Part shown: in pieces, positions 26,401 to 34,603 of the stretch | Position numbering within the stretch: the first letter of the stretch is position 1 | Layout: every line of letters starts with the position of its first letter | Source of the DNA: RPRC01 sp034933285 | GTDB taxonomy: Bacteria > Desulfobacterota > Desulfuromonadia > Geobacterales > Geobacteraceae | Assembly (NCBI GenBank): GCA_034933285.1 | Contig: JAYFNT010000003.1 | Coordinates: 62,001 to 126,000 of the forward strand | Reading direction: 5' to 3' | Length of the DNA stretch: 64,000 nucleotides | Position numbers and translations under genes: made by a program | Notes under the pieces: generated by a model | The model's input: only the letters and a program-made list of their open reading frames with translations | Database searches by the model: none | What the model was told of the DNA's origin: nothing

Positions 26401-26488
26401 AACAGCCGCCATTCAGGTTTTACAGCAGGCCGGAACGGAACTGCACGCCAACGCTTTTGAGGCAAGGGGGGGCATTCATGAGGCTTAG
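26390..26488 (+). pseudogene. N-terminal remnant of a HARE-HTH / winged-helix protein
   Basis: An ATG overlapping the hsdR stop opens a 32-codon frame beginning MDVKTAAIQVLQQAGTELHA and then N-A-F-E-A-R before it runs into unrelated sequence and a TAG at 26486. The start matches the N-terminus of HARE-HTH-type winged-helix proteins that sometimes follow hsdR (VKTAAxxVLxxAGxPLHxxEI). The rest of the domain is missing, and kwaA starts inside this frame. It looks like the insertion joint where the Kiwa block entered a longer R-M operon. Confidence 0.5.
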
Positions 26489-27032
26489 GTTCGTTTCTTC
26501 CCTATTGATTTTCCTGAGTGCTTACTCGCCGCTCTCAATAATTTTCCTGATACAGGACTTCGATTTCGCTAAGAAAGAGGTGATGCATCCAGGGATAGTT
26601 TGGCCCATCCTTGGACTATCCGTTCTGTCCTGTGTTCTCCTTTGGATGGCGGTTCGTTACCTCAAGGGTTCTTCGCCCCCGATAACCGTAAAGTCGGTCT
26701 CCAACCGCTCCGGGGAACTTATCAATTACAGCATTCCGTACATGATCTCCTTTTTTGTTATGGATCTCGGCAATCTGAAACTTTTGCTCAGTTTCGGATT
26801 TTTCATGTTCATCATGTACTGGCTTACCATGAAAACCCACAATATTTTCATCAATCCGGTTCTGGCCGTCATGGGGTACAACATCTACGACGTTCATTAC
26901 GAACGGAATGGCAATGAGTGCGAGGATTTCTTTCTAGTAAAGGGTGCCCGCCTACGAAAAAATGAGCGCTGCCGAATCGTTGAGATATCAGAGCAGCTAT
27001 ATGTCGTAACTGAGCGCAATCCAGAGGTGTGA
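26478..27032 (+). CDS. kwaA: Kiwa defence protein KwaA (membrane sensor)
   Basis: A 184-residue membrane protein with about four hydrophobic segments (residues 3-24, 38-56, 76-96 and 98-118) and a soluble C-terminal tail (VHYERNGNECEDFFLVKG, IVEISEQLYVVTER). Size, topology and its position directly before a DUF4868 gene identify KwaA, the membrane component of Kiwa that detects phage at the envelope. The start ATG at 26478 follows GGGGGGCATTC. The stop sits 2 nt before the chosen start of kwaB. Sequence alone is weakly conserved, so the call leans on the pair. Confidence 0.75.
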   Translation: MRLRFVSSLLIFLSAYSPLSIIFLIQDFDFAKKEVMHPGIVWPILGLSVLSCVLLWMAVRYLKGSSPPITVKSVSNRSGELINYSIPYMISFFVMDLGNLKLLLSFGFFMFIMYWLTMKTHNIFINPVLAVMGYNIYDVHYERNGNECEDFFLVKGARLRKNERCRIVEISEQLYVVTERNPEV

Positions 27033-27034
27033 AC

Positions 27035-27979
27035 ATGAACACGTTAAAAAACACACTCGATACAATCAAAAAAATTGACTGGGACAGCGCTTCGGTTTCG
27101 TTCTTTGTAGTCAAGCGAAAGCTCATCCAGCGCAGTGCGAAATACGACATTTTCCATGTCAATGTTGACGAGCCGCTCAGAAAAAAGTTGAGGGGCATAA
27201 CCTCAGGAAAAATCAAGAAATCCAATGTGGCGATTGAGTATGATTTCAACACGGTCGACCTGGATGACAACCTGCTTGGCTTGCCGACTACCGATACGGA
27301 TTTACATGCCATTCTACAAACCCTCCAAGATGATGAAGACCCGCCGACAGTAGACCAGTACGAAGCACTGCTGGGTTCCTGGCTTTATATAGCTCGCCTG
27401 GATATCAAGGATCAGCCTCCTCTCTTTTCTGCTCGCCGCGTTTCGGAGGGGTGGACTACCAAGAAGGTGATGCAACTAATCAACATGGTTTTTCAGAACA
27501 ATATGCTGGTAGACCTTGGCGAGCAGGAGATTTTCCGTATCGACGGCAAGGTCGATTTCTTCACTTATGACGGCTTTATTTTTATCGCCGATAAGAAGAA
27601 CTTCGAAACAGCACTGAATTTTCGAGAAGGTATGGAACGGAACCGTGACGAGATCGTTAAAGAGTTCTCTTCACTTGGGCTATTTGAAAATGCGACTGCG
27701 ATCTCCGATCTGGTTGGGAATAATCTTCGCCACCTGAGAAGACTGTCCCAAGTCAAAAAAGCTGGCTACTACAAAGACCCCAACTTTTTAGCCAACCTGA
27801 GAAAGGTAAGCGAAGAAGATGGCTGGGGAATCCAATACTCACACGAAGGAAAACTACTTGTCACCGAAGACGACATTGAAACCGTCCTTCGAGTTTTGAA
27901 TAACGACCGTCTCACATCAAAGATAAATGCCGAGAATTTTGATGTTGATGTGAAGCACAAACTTGGTGCTGGCGGCTAA
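27035..27979 (+). CDS. kwaB: Kiwa defence protein KwaB (DUF4868)
   Basis: A 314-residue protein of the DUF4868 family. Recognisable blocks are FFVVKRKLIQRSAKYDIFHV near the N-terminus, VDFFTYDGFIFIADKKNFE in the middle, and MERNRDEIVKEF later. KwaB binds DNA and carries out the response after KwaA senses infection. The ATG at 27035 has AGAGG at good spacing; a GTG at 27029 overlapping the kwaA stop is an alternative. The gene is AT-richer than hsdR and shares codon bias with the Shango genes that follow after 15 nt. Confidence 0.85.
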   Translation: MNTLKNTLDTIKKIDWDSASVSFFVVKRKLIQRSAKYDIFHVNVDEPLRKKLRGITSGKIKKSNVAIEYDFNTVDLDDNLLGLPTTDTDLHAILQTLQDDEDPPTVDQYEALLGSWLYIARLDIKDQPPLFSARRVSEGWTTKKVMQLINMVFQNNMLVDLGEQEIFRIDGKVDFFTYDGFIFIADKKNFETALNFREGMERNRDEIVKEFSSLGLFENATAISDLVGNNLRHLRRLSQVKKAGYYKDPNFLANLRKVSEEDGWGIQYSHEGKLLVTEDDIETVLRVLNNDRLTSKINAENFDVDVKHKLGAGG

Positions 27980-27994
27980 CCACGGGGAATGCAT

Positions 27995-30235
27995 ATGGAA
28001 ATAATCATTGGGATAATCATCGTCTATGTGATTTATCGGGTGGCTAAGGGCGCGTCCACCAGCAAAAAAAACCCGGTTAGACCCGAAGTCACAGTCCGAT
28101 TTGAGGTCTCGGGGCCTGGTAGATACGCTGGTGATTCTGAGCGATATGAACGACCCAGCGGTAAGCCAGCAAAGTGGTATAGCGCAGGCCAGAGCGTCAG
28201 TGTGCAGGGATACGACATTACAGGCGGCCTGATTTATGTCGGAGAGACTCTGCTGGACACCAGTGGTTATGACAACGATGCTTGCCTTATTAACCCCAAG
28301 CTCAAAGCGTCACCAGCGGAACCATGGGATGGCGGTGACGAAATGAGTTACTGGCCACAGTACGCTCGCATATCACCAAAATGTCGTGGGGCCTATCTCA
28401 AGTGGTTGGCAAGCGGTCGTTCTGAGCCTGAGGCCAATATTGGTTACGTATTTCTATTTTTCTACGGGTTGGAGCGGAGGTTATTCGTTGATGCACAAAA
28501 AGGATCTGTTCCTGCTACCGAAAGGGCTGAAATAGTTCAGGAGGTCAATCGTCTGCTGAAGATTTACGGAGGGAATCGTTCCTTTCGTGGCTATGCGAGC
28601 AATCTTCTCGCCATGGAATGGGTACTTTATCAGAGCGACAAACCTGTTCCTGCTTATCTTGATTTCAACGACAGATATTGTTCGGAGCCATTTCAGGTTG
28701 TCTTGGCGAAATATGTCTCAGCAGGAAAGCCAATTCCTTCCGATGTTGCCCTTCAATGGATAATACTGCATCCAGAATTTGGGCTGAGAACCCCAGCGCG
28801 ACGCTGTACTAAAGAATTCAAAGAATTATTTTCCCGTCGCTATAAGCAGCAGTTTGGGGAGGGACTAATTGTTAAGCCAAATAAAACGCCTCTGAGACTT
28901 GAATACCGTGCCGCGAGTTCATCCATCAGGGGCGATCTGAAGCTTAAGGTTCCTGATTTGCCAAATCCCTTCATTCTTACTGCACCTCTGAAAAAGCTAA
29001 GTTCATTAGTTGAGGAATGCACAAATGAATTGGAACCTTACAGCAGATTTCTTGGGCGCAAGGATAACGATCCTAACTCACTCGCAGCATTAGCCTTGCT
29101 GCCTAAAGAATTAATGCATCAGTCTCCAGCTGCCCAGAAAGCCAAATCGCAACTTGCTCAAATATGTGCATATGGTGTGGGGCTTATATCTGTGGAAAAC
29201 CTGTATGCGTGCTTCGGCGAGAAGCCTCCTCTACAGATCGGTAAAAAAGAATCGGAAAATCTAGCCGCTTTAGTTGAAGGAATGGGTTTTGGGATAGCGC
29301 CCGATATTCGATTCCATAACATAAAGCCAAATCTTGATGGCAAGATAGCTATTTTCCCAAATGGGCATGGTATAGATTTTCGCCCATCCAAGGAATATCG
29401 GACACTTGGCACCATTCTTCGGCTTGGCGCAATGGTTAGCCAAATTGATGACGATCTTTCCCCAGCAGAGGAAGCGACACTGCAAAGTCTGGTTAATGAA
29501 AATCGTGATTTAACACAAATAGAGAGAGACTCATTACTTGCATTTCTTCAATGGTGCCTCAATACCCCTCAGGGGACAGCTGGCATCAAGCAGCGCCTAT
29601 CTGAAGTCAGCACAGCTGAAAAAACGGCAATTAGTCACATATTGATTTCAGTTGCCTTTGCGGATGGACGAATCGACCCGAAGGAAGTCAAGCATCTGGA
29701 AAAACTCTACACGACTCTCGGACTGAATAAAGAACAAGTTACAAGCGACCTCCACACCTTGGCGGCTGCAAATGAACCAGTAACCGTCGGTTTACGAGAT
29801 ACCGAGCCCACTTTCTCTATTCCAACGCCTGCTATTGAACCTGTAAAACCGAAGGGCTTTAGCTTGAATGAGGAGTTGATCCGAATTCGCACAGAAGAGA
29901 CGCGTCAAGTTAAGGGTGTTTTGGAAGGAATTTTTGCCGACCAAGAAGAAGATCTGGCCGAAAACGACATCACTACGATTACCTCCACATCAGAGAATCC
30001 CTTGACCGCCCTGGACAAGGCGCATCAAGATTTCTTCCATCGCCTGTTACAACAGGAAACCTGGGAACGTAGCTCGCTACACGAACTGTGCAAGGAGCTC
30101 GGATTAATGGTAGATGGAGCAATGGAAGTGCTCAACGAATGGTCCTTTGATAATGCAAATGCACCTTTAATTGATGACGGCGATCCGGTCTTTGTCGATG
30201 TAAATCTTGCGAGGGAGATAGTAAATGTCCAATAA
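27995..30235 (+). CDS. sngA: Shango defence protein SngA (TerB domains)
   Basis: A 746-residue protein with one N-terminal membrane helix (IIIGIIIVYVIYRVAKG). After a linker comes a TerB-N region (WYSAGQSVSVQGYDITGGLIY, in part, then YARISPKCRGAYLKWLASGR), a central TerB domain (KTAISHILISVAFADGRIDP, KEVKHLEKLYTTLGL) and a TerB-C-like tail (HQDFFHRLLQQETWERSSLH, LGLMVDGAMEVLNEW). The TerB-ATPase-helicase order is that of Shango. ATG 27995 is preferred over 27989 because GGGG lies 7 nt upstream. It overlaps sngB by 11 nt. Confidence 0.85.
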   Translation: MEIIIGIIIVYVIYRVAKGASTSKKNPVRPEVTVRFEVSGPGRYAGDSERYERPSGKPAKWYSAGQSVSVQGYDITGGLIYVGETLLDTSGYDNDACLINPKLKASPAEPWDGGDEMSYWPQYARISPKCRGAYLKWLASGRSEPEANIGYVFLFFYGLERRLFVDAQKGSVPATERAEIVQEVNRLLKIYGGNRSFRGYASNLLAMEWVLYQSDKPVPAYLDFNDRYCSEPFQVVLAKYVSAGKPIPSDVALQWIILHPEFGLRTPARRCTKEFKELFSRRYKQQFGEGLIVKPNKTPLRLEYRAASSSIRGDLKLKVPDLPNPFILTAPLKKLSSLVEECTNELEPYSRFLGRKDNDPNSLAALALLPKELMHQSPAAQKAKSQLAQICAYGVGLISVENLYACFGEKPPLQIGKKESENLAALVEGMGFGIAPDIRFHNIKPNLDGKIAIFPNGHGIDFRPSKEYRTLGTILRLGAMVSQIDDDLSPAEEATLQSLVNENRDLTQIERDSLLAFLQWCLNTPQGTAGIKQRLSEVSTAEKTAISHILISVAFADGRIDPKEVKHLEKLYTTLGLNKEQVTSDLHTLAAANEPVTVGLRDTEPTFSIPTPAIEPVKPKGFSLNEELIRIRTEETRQVKGVLEGIFADQEEDLAENDITTITSTSENPLTALDKAHQDFFHRLLQQETWERSSLHELCKELGLMVDGAMEVLNEWSFDNANAPLIDDGDPVFVDVNLAREIVNVQ

Positions 30236-31541
30236 CAGTAAACAACGACTTCGTCCCCGGGAGCGTGACGCCATAATCCAATCTTTGCGTGCTGGTGTAA
30301 CACCACGGACAGGGCTGCAACATATTCAAGTTGGGCGAGTTCGAGAGGTCGAGGCTCTTTTAAAAGATATAGAGCGGATCTCAGATGGTGGTTCGTCAAT
30401 CCGATTCATCATAGGCGAATTCGGTTCTGGAAAAAGTTTTTTCCTGCAGCTGATTCGGACAATCGCCCTCGAGAAGGGTTTGGTAACAATCCATGCCGAC
30501 CTTTCCCCGGACAGAAGACTGCATGCCACTGGAGGGCAAGCCCGCAACCTGTATGCCGAACTGTTACGAAATCTTTCAACCAGGACAAAGCCAGAGGGGA
30601 ATGCCCTCACTAGCGTCGTCGAACGCTTTATCACAGAAGCTAGAAAGCAAGCCGACGCCACCGGCAAATCTGTGACAGAGATTATTGAGGAACAACTGAG
30701 TCATTTGTCTGAACTTGTCGGGGGGTACGATTTTGCAAAAGTAATAGGCGCGTACTGGGAGGGATATGAGCAGGACAATGAACAACTCAAATCGGATGCT
30801 GTGCGTTGGCTACGCGGGGAAATTACAACAAAGACTGATGCCAGAAACTCATTAGGAGTGCGGACTATAGTCGATGATGCCAGCGTTTATGACCATTTCA
30901 AACTGTTAAGTTTATTTGTTCGTCAAGCTGGGTATAACGGTCTTCTAATCAACCTTGACGAAATGGTGAATCTCTACAAGCTTTCCAGCCAGAAAGCCAG
31001 AGTCTCAAATTATGAGCAGATACTTCGAATTCTAAATGACTGTTTACAAGGCAGTGCTGAGCATATCGGGTTTCTCTTGGGGGGTACACCCGATTTTCTT
31101 CTTGACCCAAGAAAAGGACTCTATAGCTATGAGGCGCTGCATTCGCGTTTGGCTGAAAATTCATTTGCCCGTTCCGCAGGGGTCATCGATTATTCCTCTC
31201 CAACATTACATCTTGCCAACCTGGCACCGGAAGAGTTGCTTATTCTATTGAGAAATCTCCGGCACGTTTATGCTTCTGGAGACGAGAACAAACATCTTCT
31301 TCCTGATGAAGCTCTAACGGCATTTTTAGCTCATTGCTCAAATCGAATTGGGGATGCATATTTCCGAACACCTCGGAATACTATTAAGGCATTCGTTGAC
31401 CTTTTGGCGGTCCTCGACCAAAACGCAGATCTTCGTTGGAACCAGCTGATTGAAAAAGTGCATTTGGAGGAGGAGCACAATACGGATATGCCTGGAATTG
31501 ATCTGGATAGCGATGACGAATTGGCCACGTTTCAACTTTGA
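30225..31541 (+). CDS. sngB: Shango defence protein SngB (P-loop ATPase, DUF2791/BrxC-like)
   Basis: A 438-residue ATPase. Walker A is G64-EFGSG-K70-S71 followed by FFLQLIRTIA; Walker B is GLLINLDEMVNLY near residue 245. The N-terminal DAIIQSLRAGVTPRTGLQHI and VGRVREVEALL blocks match the DUF2791 / BREX-system ATP-binding family. The C-terminus has IGDAYFRTPRNTIKAFVDLL, the usual end of this family. In Shango it is the middle gene between TerB protein and helicase. Intact by length and motifs. Confidence 0.88.
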   Translation: MSNNSKQRLRPRERDAIIQSLRAGVTPRTGLQHIQVGRVREVEALLKDIERISDGGSSIRFIIGEFGSGKSFFLQLIRTIALEKGLVTIHADLSPDRRLHATGGQARNLYAELLRNLSTRTKPEGNALTSVVERFITEARKQADATGKSVTEIIEEQLSHLSELVGGYDFAKVIGAYWEGYEQDNEQLKSDAVRWLRGEITTKTDARNSLGVRTIVDDASVYDHFKLLSLFVRQAGYNGLLINLDEMVNLYKLSSQKARVSNYEQILRILNDCLQGSAEHIGFLLGGTPDFLLDPRKGLYSYEALHSRLAENSFARSAGVIDYSSPTLHLANLAPEELLILLRNLRHVYASGDENKHLLPDEALTAFLAHCSNRIGDAYFRTPRNTIKAFVDLLAVLDQNADLRWNQLIEKVHLEEEHNTDMPGIDLDSDDELATFQL

Positions 31542-31549
31542 GGCCCAGA

Positions 31550-33721
31550 ATGAGCGAGTCTATAGGGTTCAACTTATTACACAAAGATGTTCAACGTTGG
31601 ATTTGGACACAGAACTGGACCGCGCTCAGAGACATTCAAGAACGTGCAATTGAGCCAATTATAAAAGCAAACTGCGATGTTATTATCAGTGCGTCAACCG
31701 CTGCAGGAAAGACGGAAGCAGCTTTCCTTCCTGCTTGCTCTCGTATAGCCGAAATAAATCCTGATGGAGTCGGAATTTTATATATCAGCCCACTAAAGGC
31801 ATTGATAAACGATCAATTTCGCAGGCTTCGAAGTCTTAGTGAAATTCTATGTTTCCCTGTAACACCATGGCATGGGGACGTGCTCCGTTCCGTTAAAGAC
31901 AAACAAAAGAAAAGACCCGGTGGCATAATTTTGATCACGCCTGAGTCGCTGGAATCCTTATTGCTGAATCAGGCCGGTTGGTGCAGCAAGGCTTTCTCAT
32001 CGTTAAGCCACATTATTATTGATGAGTTCCATGCTTTTTTAGGCACGGAGCGAGGCTGCCAACTACAGTCTCTTATGCACCGTATCGAGTTCATGCTTGG
32101 CCGGATTGTTCCGAGGGTTGCCCTTAGTGCCACTTTGGGCGATATGGAACAGGTAGCACGTTTCTTGAGACCCTCAACAAAAAACTACCCATGCGAAATT
32201 ATTGAATCAAGTACATCTCACTCAGATCTGAAAATTCAACTTAGAGGCTATCTTAACAAAGCCAGTGAAAACGAGGAATCGACCACTGGATTTGAAGGGA
32301 TAGTCGACGACCTTTATAAAATTTTGCGCGGAAAATCGCATCTTATTTTTGCTAATAGTCGTGGGCGTACAGAAGAGATCGCCGCGACCTTATCGGACTT
32401 TTGCGAAAAGAATGGTGTGCCAAACGAGTTTTTTCCCCACCACGGCAGCCTTTCCAAGGAGATTAGGGAAAGTCTTGAGGCGCGACTCCAGGAAGACAAC
32501 TTACCAACTTCTGCTGTCTGCACCATGACCCTGGAGTTGGGTATTGATATTGGAAGTGTGGATTCAATCGCCCAAGTAACAGCACCCCATTCTGTGGCGA
32601 GCTTGCGCCAGCGTCTTGGTCGCTCTGGACGGAGAGGTGACGCGGCAATATTGCGACTTTTCATCCCTGAAGATGAGATCACAGCAAAGAGCCACCTTTT
32701 AGATAGGCTCCGCGTGGAAACTGTGCAATGCATCGCAATGATAAACCTTCTTCTTAAAAAATGGTGTGAGCCAGCTCCAGGCAACCAATATCATCTGTCC
32801 ACCCTTGTTCAGCAAACATTATCGGTAATTGGTCAGTATGGGGGTGTTCGTGCAAATCAATTATGGTCTTTGCTGTGCGAAATGGGACCTTTTTGTTTGG
32901 TTGATCAACAAATTTACGTTGGCTTATTAAAGGCTCTCGGCGAACATAATTTGATAACACAAATGCGGGATGGGCAACTCGTTTTAGGAGTAAGAGGCGA
33001 GAAACTCGTCGAAAACTATAACTTTTATACCGCTTTCAATACCCCGGAAGAATACCGCCTTGAATGCGAAGCGCGAGTAATTGGCACTGTTCCAATAGAT
33101 AAGCCGCTTGTTGTTGGGCAGCTTATCATATTTGCTGGTAAGCGTTGGGAGGTGCTGGACATTAACTCGGACAAGAAAGTTATTGCGTTAAAAAGAGCTA
33201 CTGGCGGCAGACCTCCTAAATTTGGAGGGGACGGACAATCTGTACACGATATCGTGAGACAAGAAATGCGTCGTGTTTACATCGACAAAGCTATGCCGAT
33301 TTATTTGGACAAGACAGCCAAGGAGACGCTGTATGAGGGCATAGATTGTTTCCACTCGTTGGGGTTAGAGAGTACCAGCTTGTTACAAATAGGAGGTACG
33401 GTTCACGTCCTTCCATGGTGTGGCGATCAAATCACCACCACAATAACTGTTCTGCTGCGTCGTACAGGTTTAGCTGCGGATTGTTTTGGTGGGGTCATTG
33501 ACATAAGGAACTGTACCATCGATACCTTTTATAAATCTGCACGAGCAATCCTCCATAATGAGCACCCAACATCTGAGGAGCTAGCCAGTCACGTACCAGA
33601 TACGATTGTTGATAAGCATGACCCTCTCATCCCAAAGGAATTACGTGATTTGGCTTATGGCAGAAGGTATTTCGATGTTGATGGAGCTATCGAGTGGATG
33701 GAGGGGATGTGCCAACGATGA
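31550..33721 (+). CDS. sngC: Shango defence protein SngC (Lhr-like SF2 helicase)
   Basis: A 723-residue DEAD/DEAH helicase. Walker A SASTAAGKTEAAF (K54), motif Ib TPESLESLLLNQ, Walker B-type D158-E-F-H (IIDEFHAFLG), motif III ALSATLG, and motif VI LRQRLGRSGRRGD are all present. A C-terminal region (PWCGDQITTTITVLLRRTGL, in part) is Lhr-like. The ATG at 31550 is used; the upstream TTG at 31538 would overlap the sngB stop. It ends the Shango operon 33 nt before hamA. Confidence 0.9.
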   Translation: MSESIGFNLLHKDVQRWIWTQNWTALRDIQERAIEPIIKANCDVIISASTAAGKTEAAFLPACSRIAEINPDGVGILYISPLKALINDQFRRLRSLSEILCFPVTPWHGDVLRSVKDKQKKRPGGIILITPESLESLLLNQAGWCSKAFSSLSHIIIDEFHAFLGTERGCQLQSLMHRIEFMLGRIVPRVALSATLGDMEQVARFLRPSTKNYPCEIIESSTSHSDLKIQLRGYLNKASENEESTTGFEGIVDDLYKILRGKSHLIFANSRGRTEEIAATLSDFCEKNGVPNEFFPHHGSLSKEIRESLEARLQEDNLPTSAVCTMTLELGIDIGSVDSIAQVTAPHSVASLRQRLGRSGRRGDAAILRLFIPEDEITAKSHLLDRLRVETVQCIAMINLLLKKWCEPAPGNQYHLSTLVQQTLSVIGQYGGVRANQLWSLLCEMGPFCLVDQQIYVGLLKALGEHNLITQMRDGQLVLGVRGEKLVENYNFYTAFNTPEEYRLECEARVIGTVPIDKPLVVGQLIIFAGKRWEVLDINSDKKVIALKRATGGRPPKFGGDGQSVHDIVRQEMRRVYIDKAMPIYLDKTAKETLYEGIDCFHSLGLESTSLLQIGGTVHVLPWCGDQITTTITVLLRRTGLAADCFGGVIDIRNCTIDTFYKSARAILHNEHPTSEELASHVPDTIVDKHDPLIPKELRDLAYGRRYFDVDGAIEWMEGMCQR

Positions 33722-33754
33722 ACGCTGGCCGTTATCGGATGGGAAATATTTAGG

Positions 33755-34603
33755 ATGCCTTGGACTTCGGAACACACTAAATGGCTCATCGACACCGGCG
33801 AACGACTGAAGACTGCTGATGGCAAAGAGGTCGAGGTCTGGGAGTTCCGTCATGAGAACGACGAGGCAGTGCTCTCGGCCTGGGCGAAACACTTCCGCAA
33901 TCATTATTGCCTGGATGCTGAAATCGATTTCCTACGGGGAAAGCAAACTCGTAAAGACTATCTCAATACACTTAAATTTCCTTGCTGTTCAACGAAGCTT
34001 GGCCCGGGAATAAGAGCCGGGGATTTTGGTGAAATCCTCGTTGCTGACTACCTACAGTGGCTCCTCGGCTTCTGGGTTCCGAGAGTACGCTGGGGCTCCA
34101 AAGTCATTCGAGACGAGTCACCCAAAGGAAGCGATGTCATTGGATTTCGCTTCCACAAAAAGGACTGTTCGACGTCTCCAAAGGATGTGTTAATTGTATT
34201 CGAGGCAAAAACTAAGTTCTCCGGTTCTGGAAAAAACCGACTACAAGATGCCATTAATGATTCAGCAAAAGATCACCTCCGCATAGGTGAATCACTCCAC
34301 TTCATTAAGCAAAAGCTGTTCGATAATGGAAATAGAAAGCAAGCTGAGCTAATTGATCGATTTCAGAATCCAGTAGACGTTCCGTACAAGGAGTCCTTTG
34401 GTGCCGCAGCAATCATTTCAGATGAACATTTCGATACGAATGTCATAGTATCTTCCGACTGCGGGAAGATTCCGAAGGCTCCAAAATCAAAGGAGCATAT
34501 TCCTCACCCAAACGGAGACAGTCTGGTTCTCTTGGTTATCAAGGGACCCGGCATGATGGACCTTGTCCACGAGCTCTACAGGAGGGCTGCGGATGAGGCC
34601 TGA
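33755..34603 (+). CDS. hamA: Hachiman defence protein HamA (DUF1837 nuclease)
   Basis: A 282-residue DUF1837 protein. A PD-(D/E)xK-like set is visible: E93 in GDFGEILVADYL, D127 in ESPKGSDVIGF and E150-A-K152 in VLIVFEAKTKF. HamA is the nuclease effector held by HamB and released on DNA damage signals. The start is the first ATG after the sngC stop. It overlaps hamB by 11 nt. Length is normal for the family and the catalytic residues are present, so it should be active. Confidence 0.92.
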   Translation: MPWTSEHTKWLIDTGERLKTADGKEVEVWEFRHENDEAVLSAWAKHFRNHYCLDAEIDFLRGKQTRKDYLNTLKFPCCSTKLGPGIRAGDFGEILVADYLQWLLGFWVPRVRWGSKVIRDESPKGSDVIGFRFHKKDCSTSPKDVLIVFEAKTKFSGSGKNRLQDAINDSAKDHLRIGESLHFIKQKLFDNGNRKQAELIDRFQNPVDVPYKESFGAAAIISDEHFDTNVIVSSDCGKIPKAPKSKEHIPHPNGDSLVLLVIKGPGMMDLVHELYRRAADEA

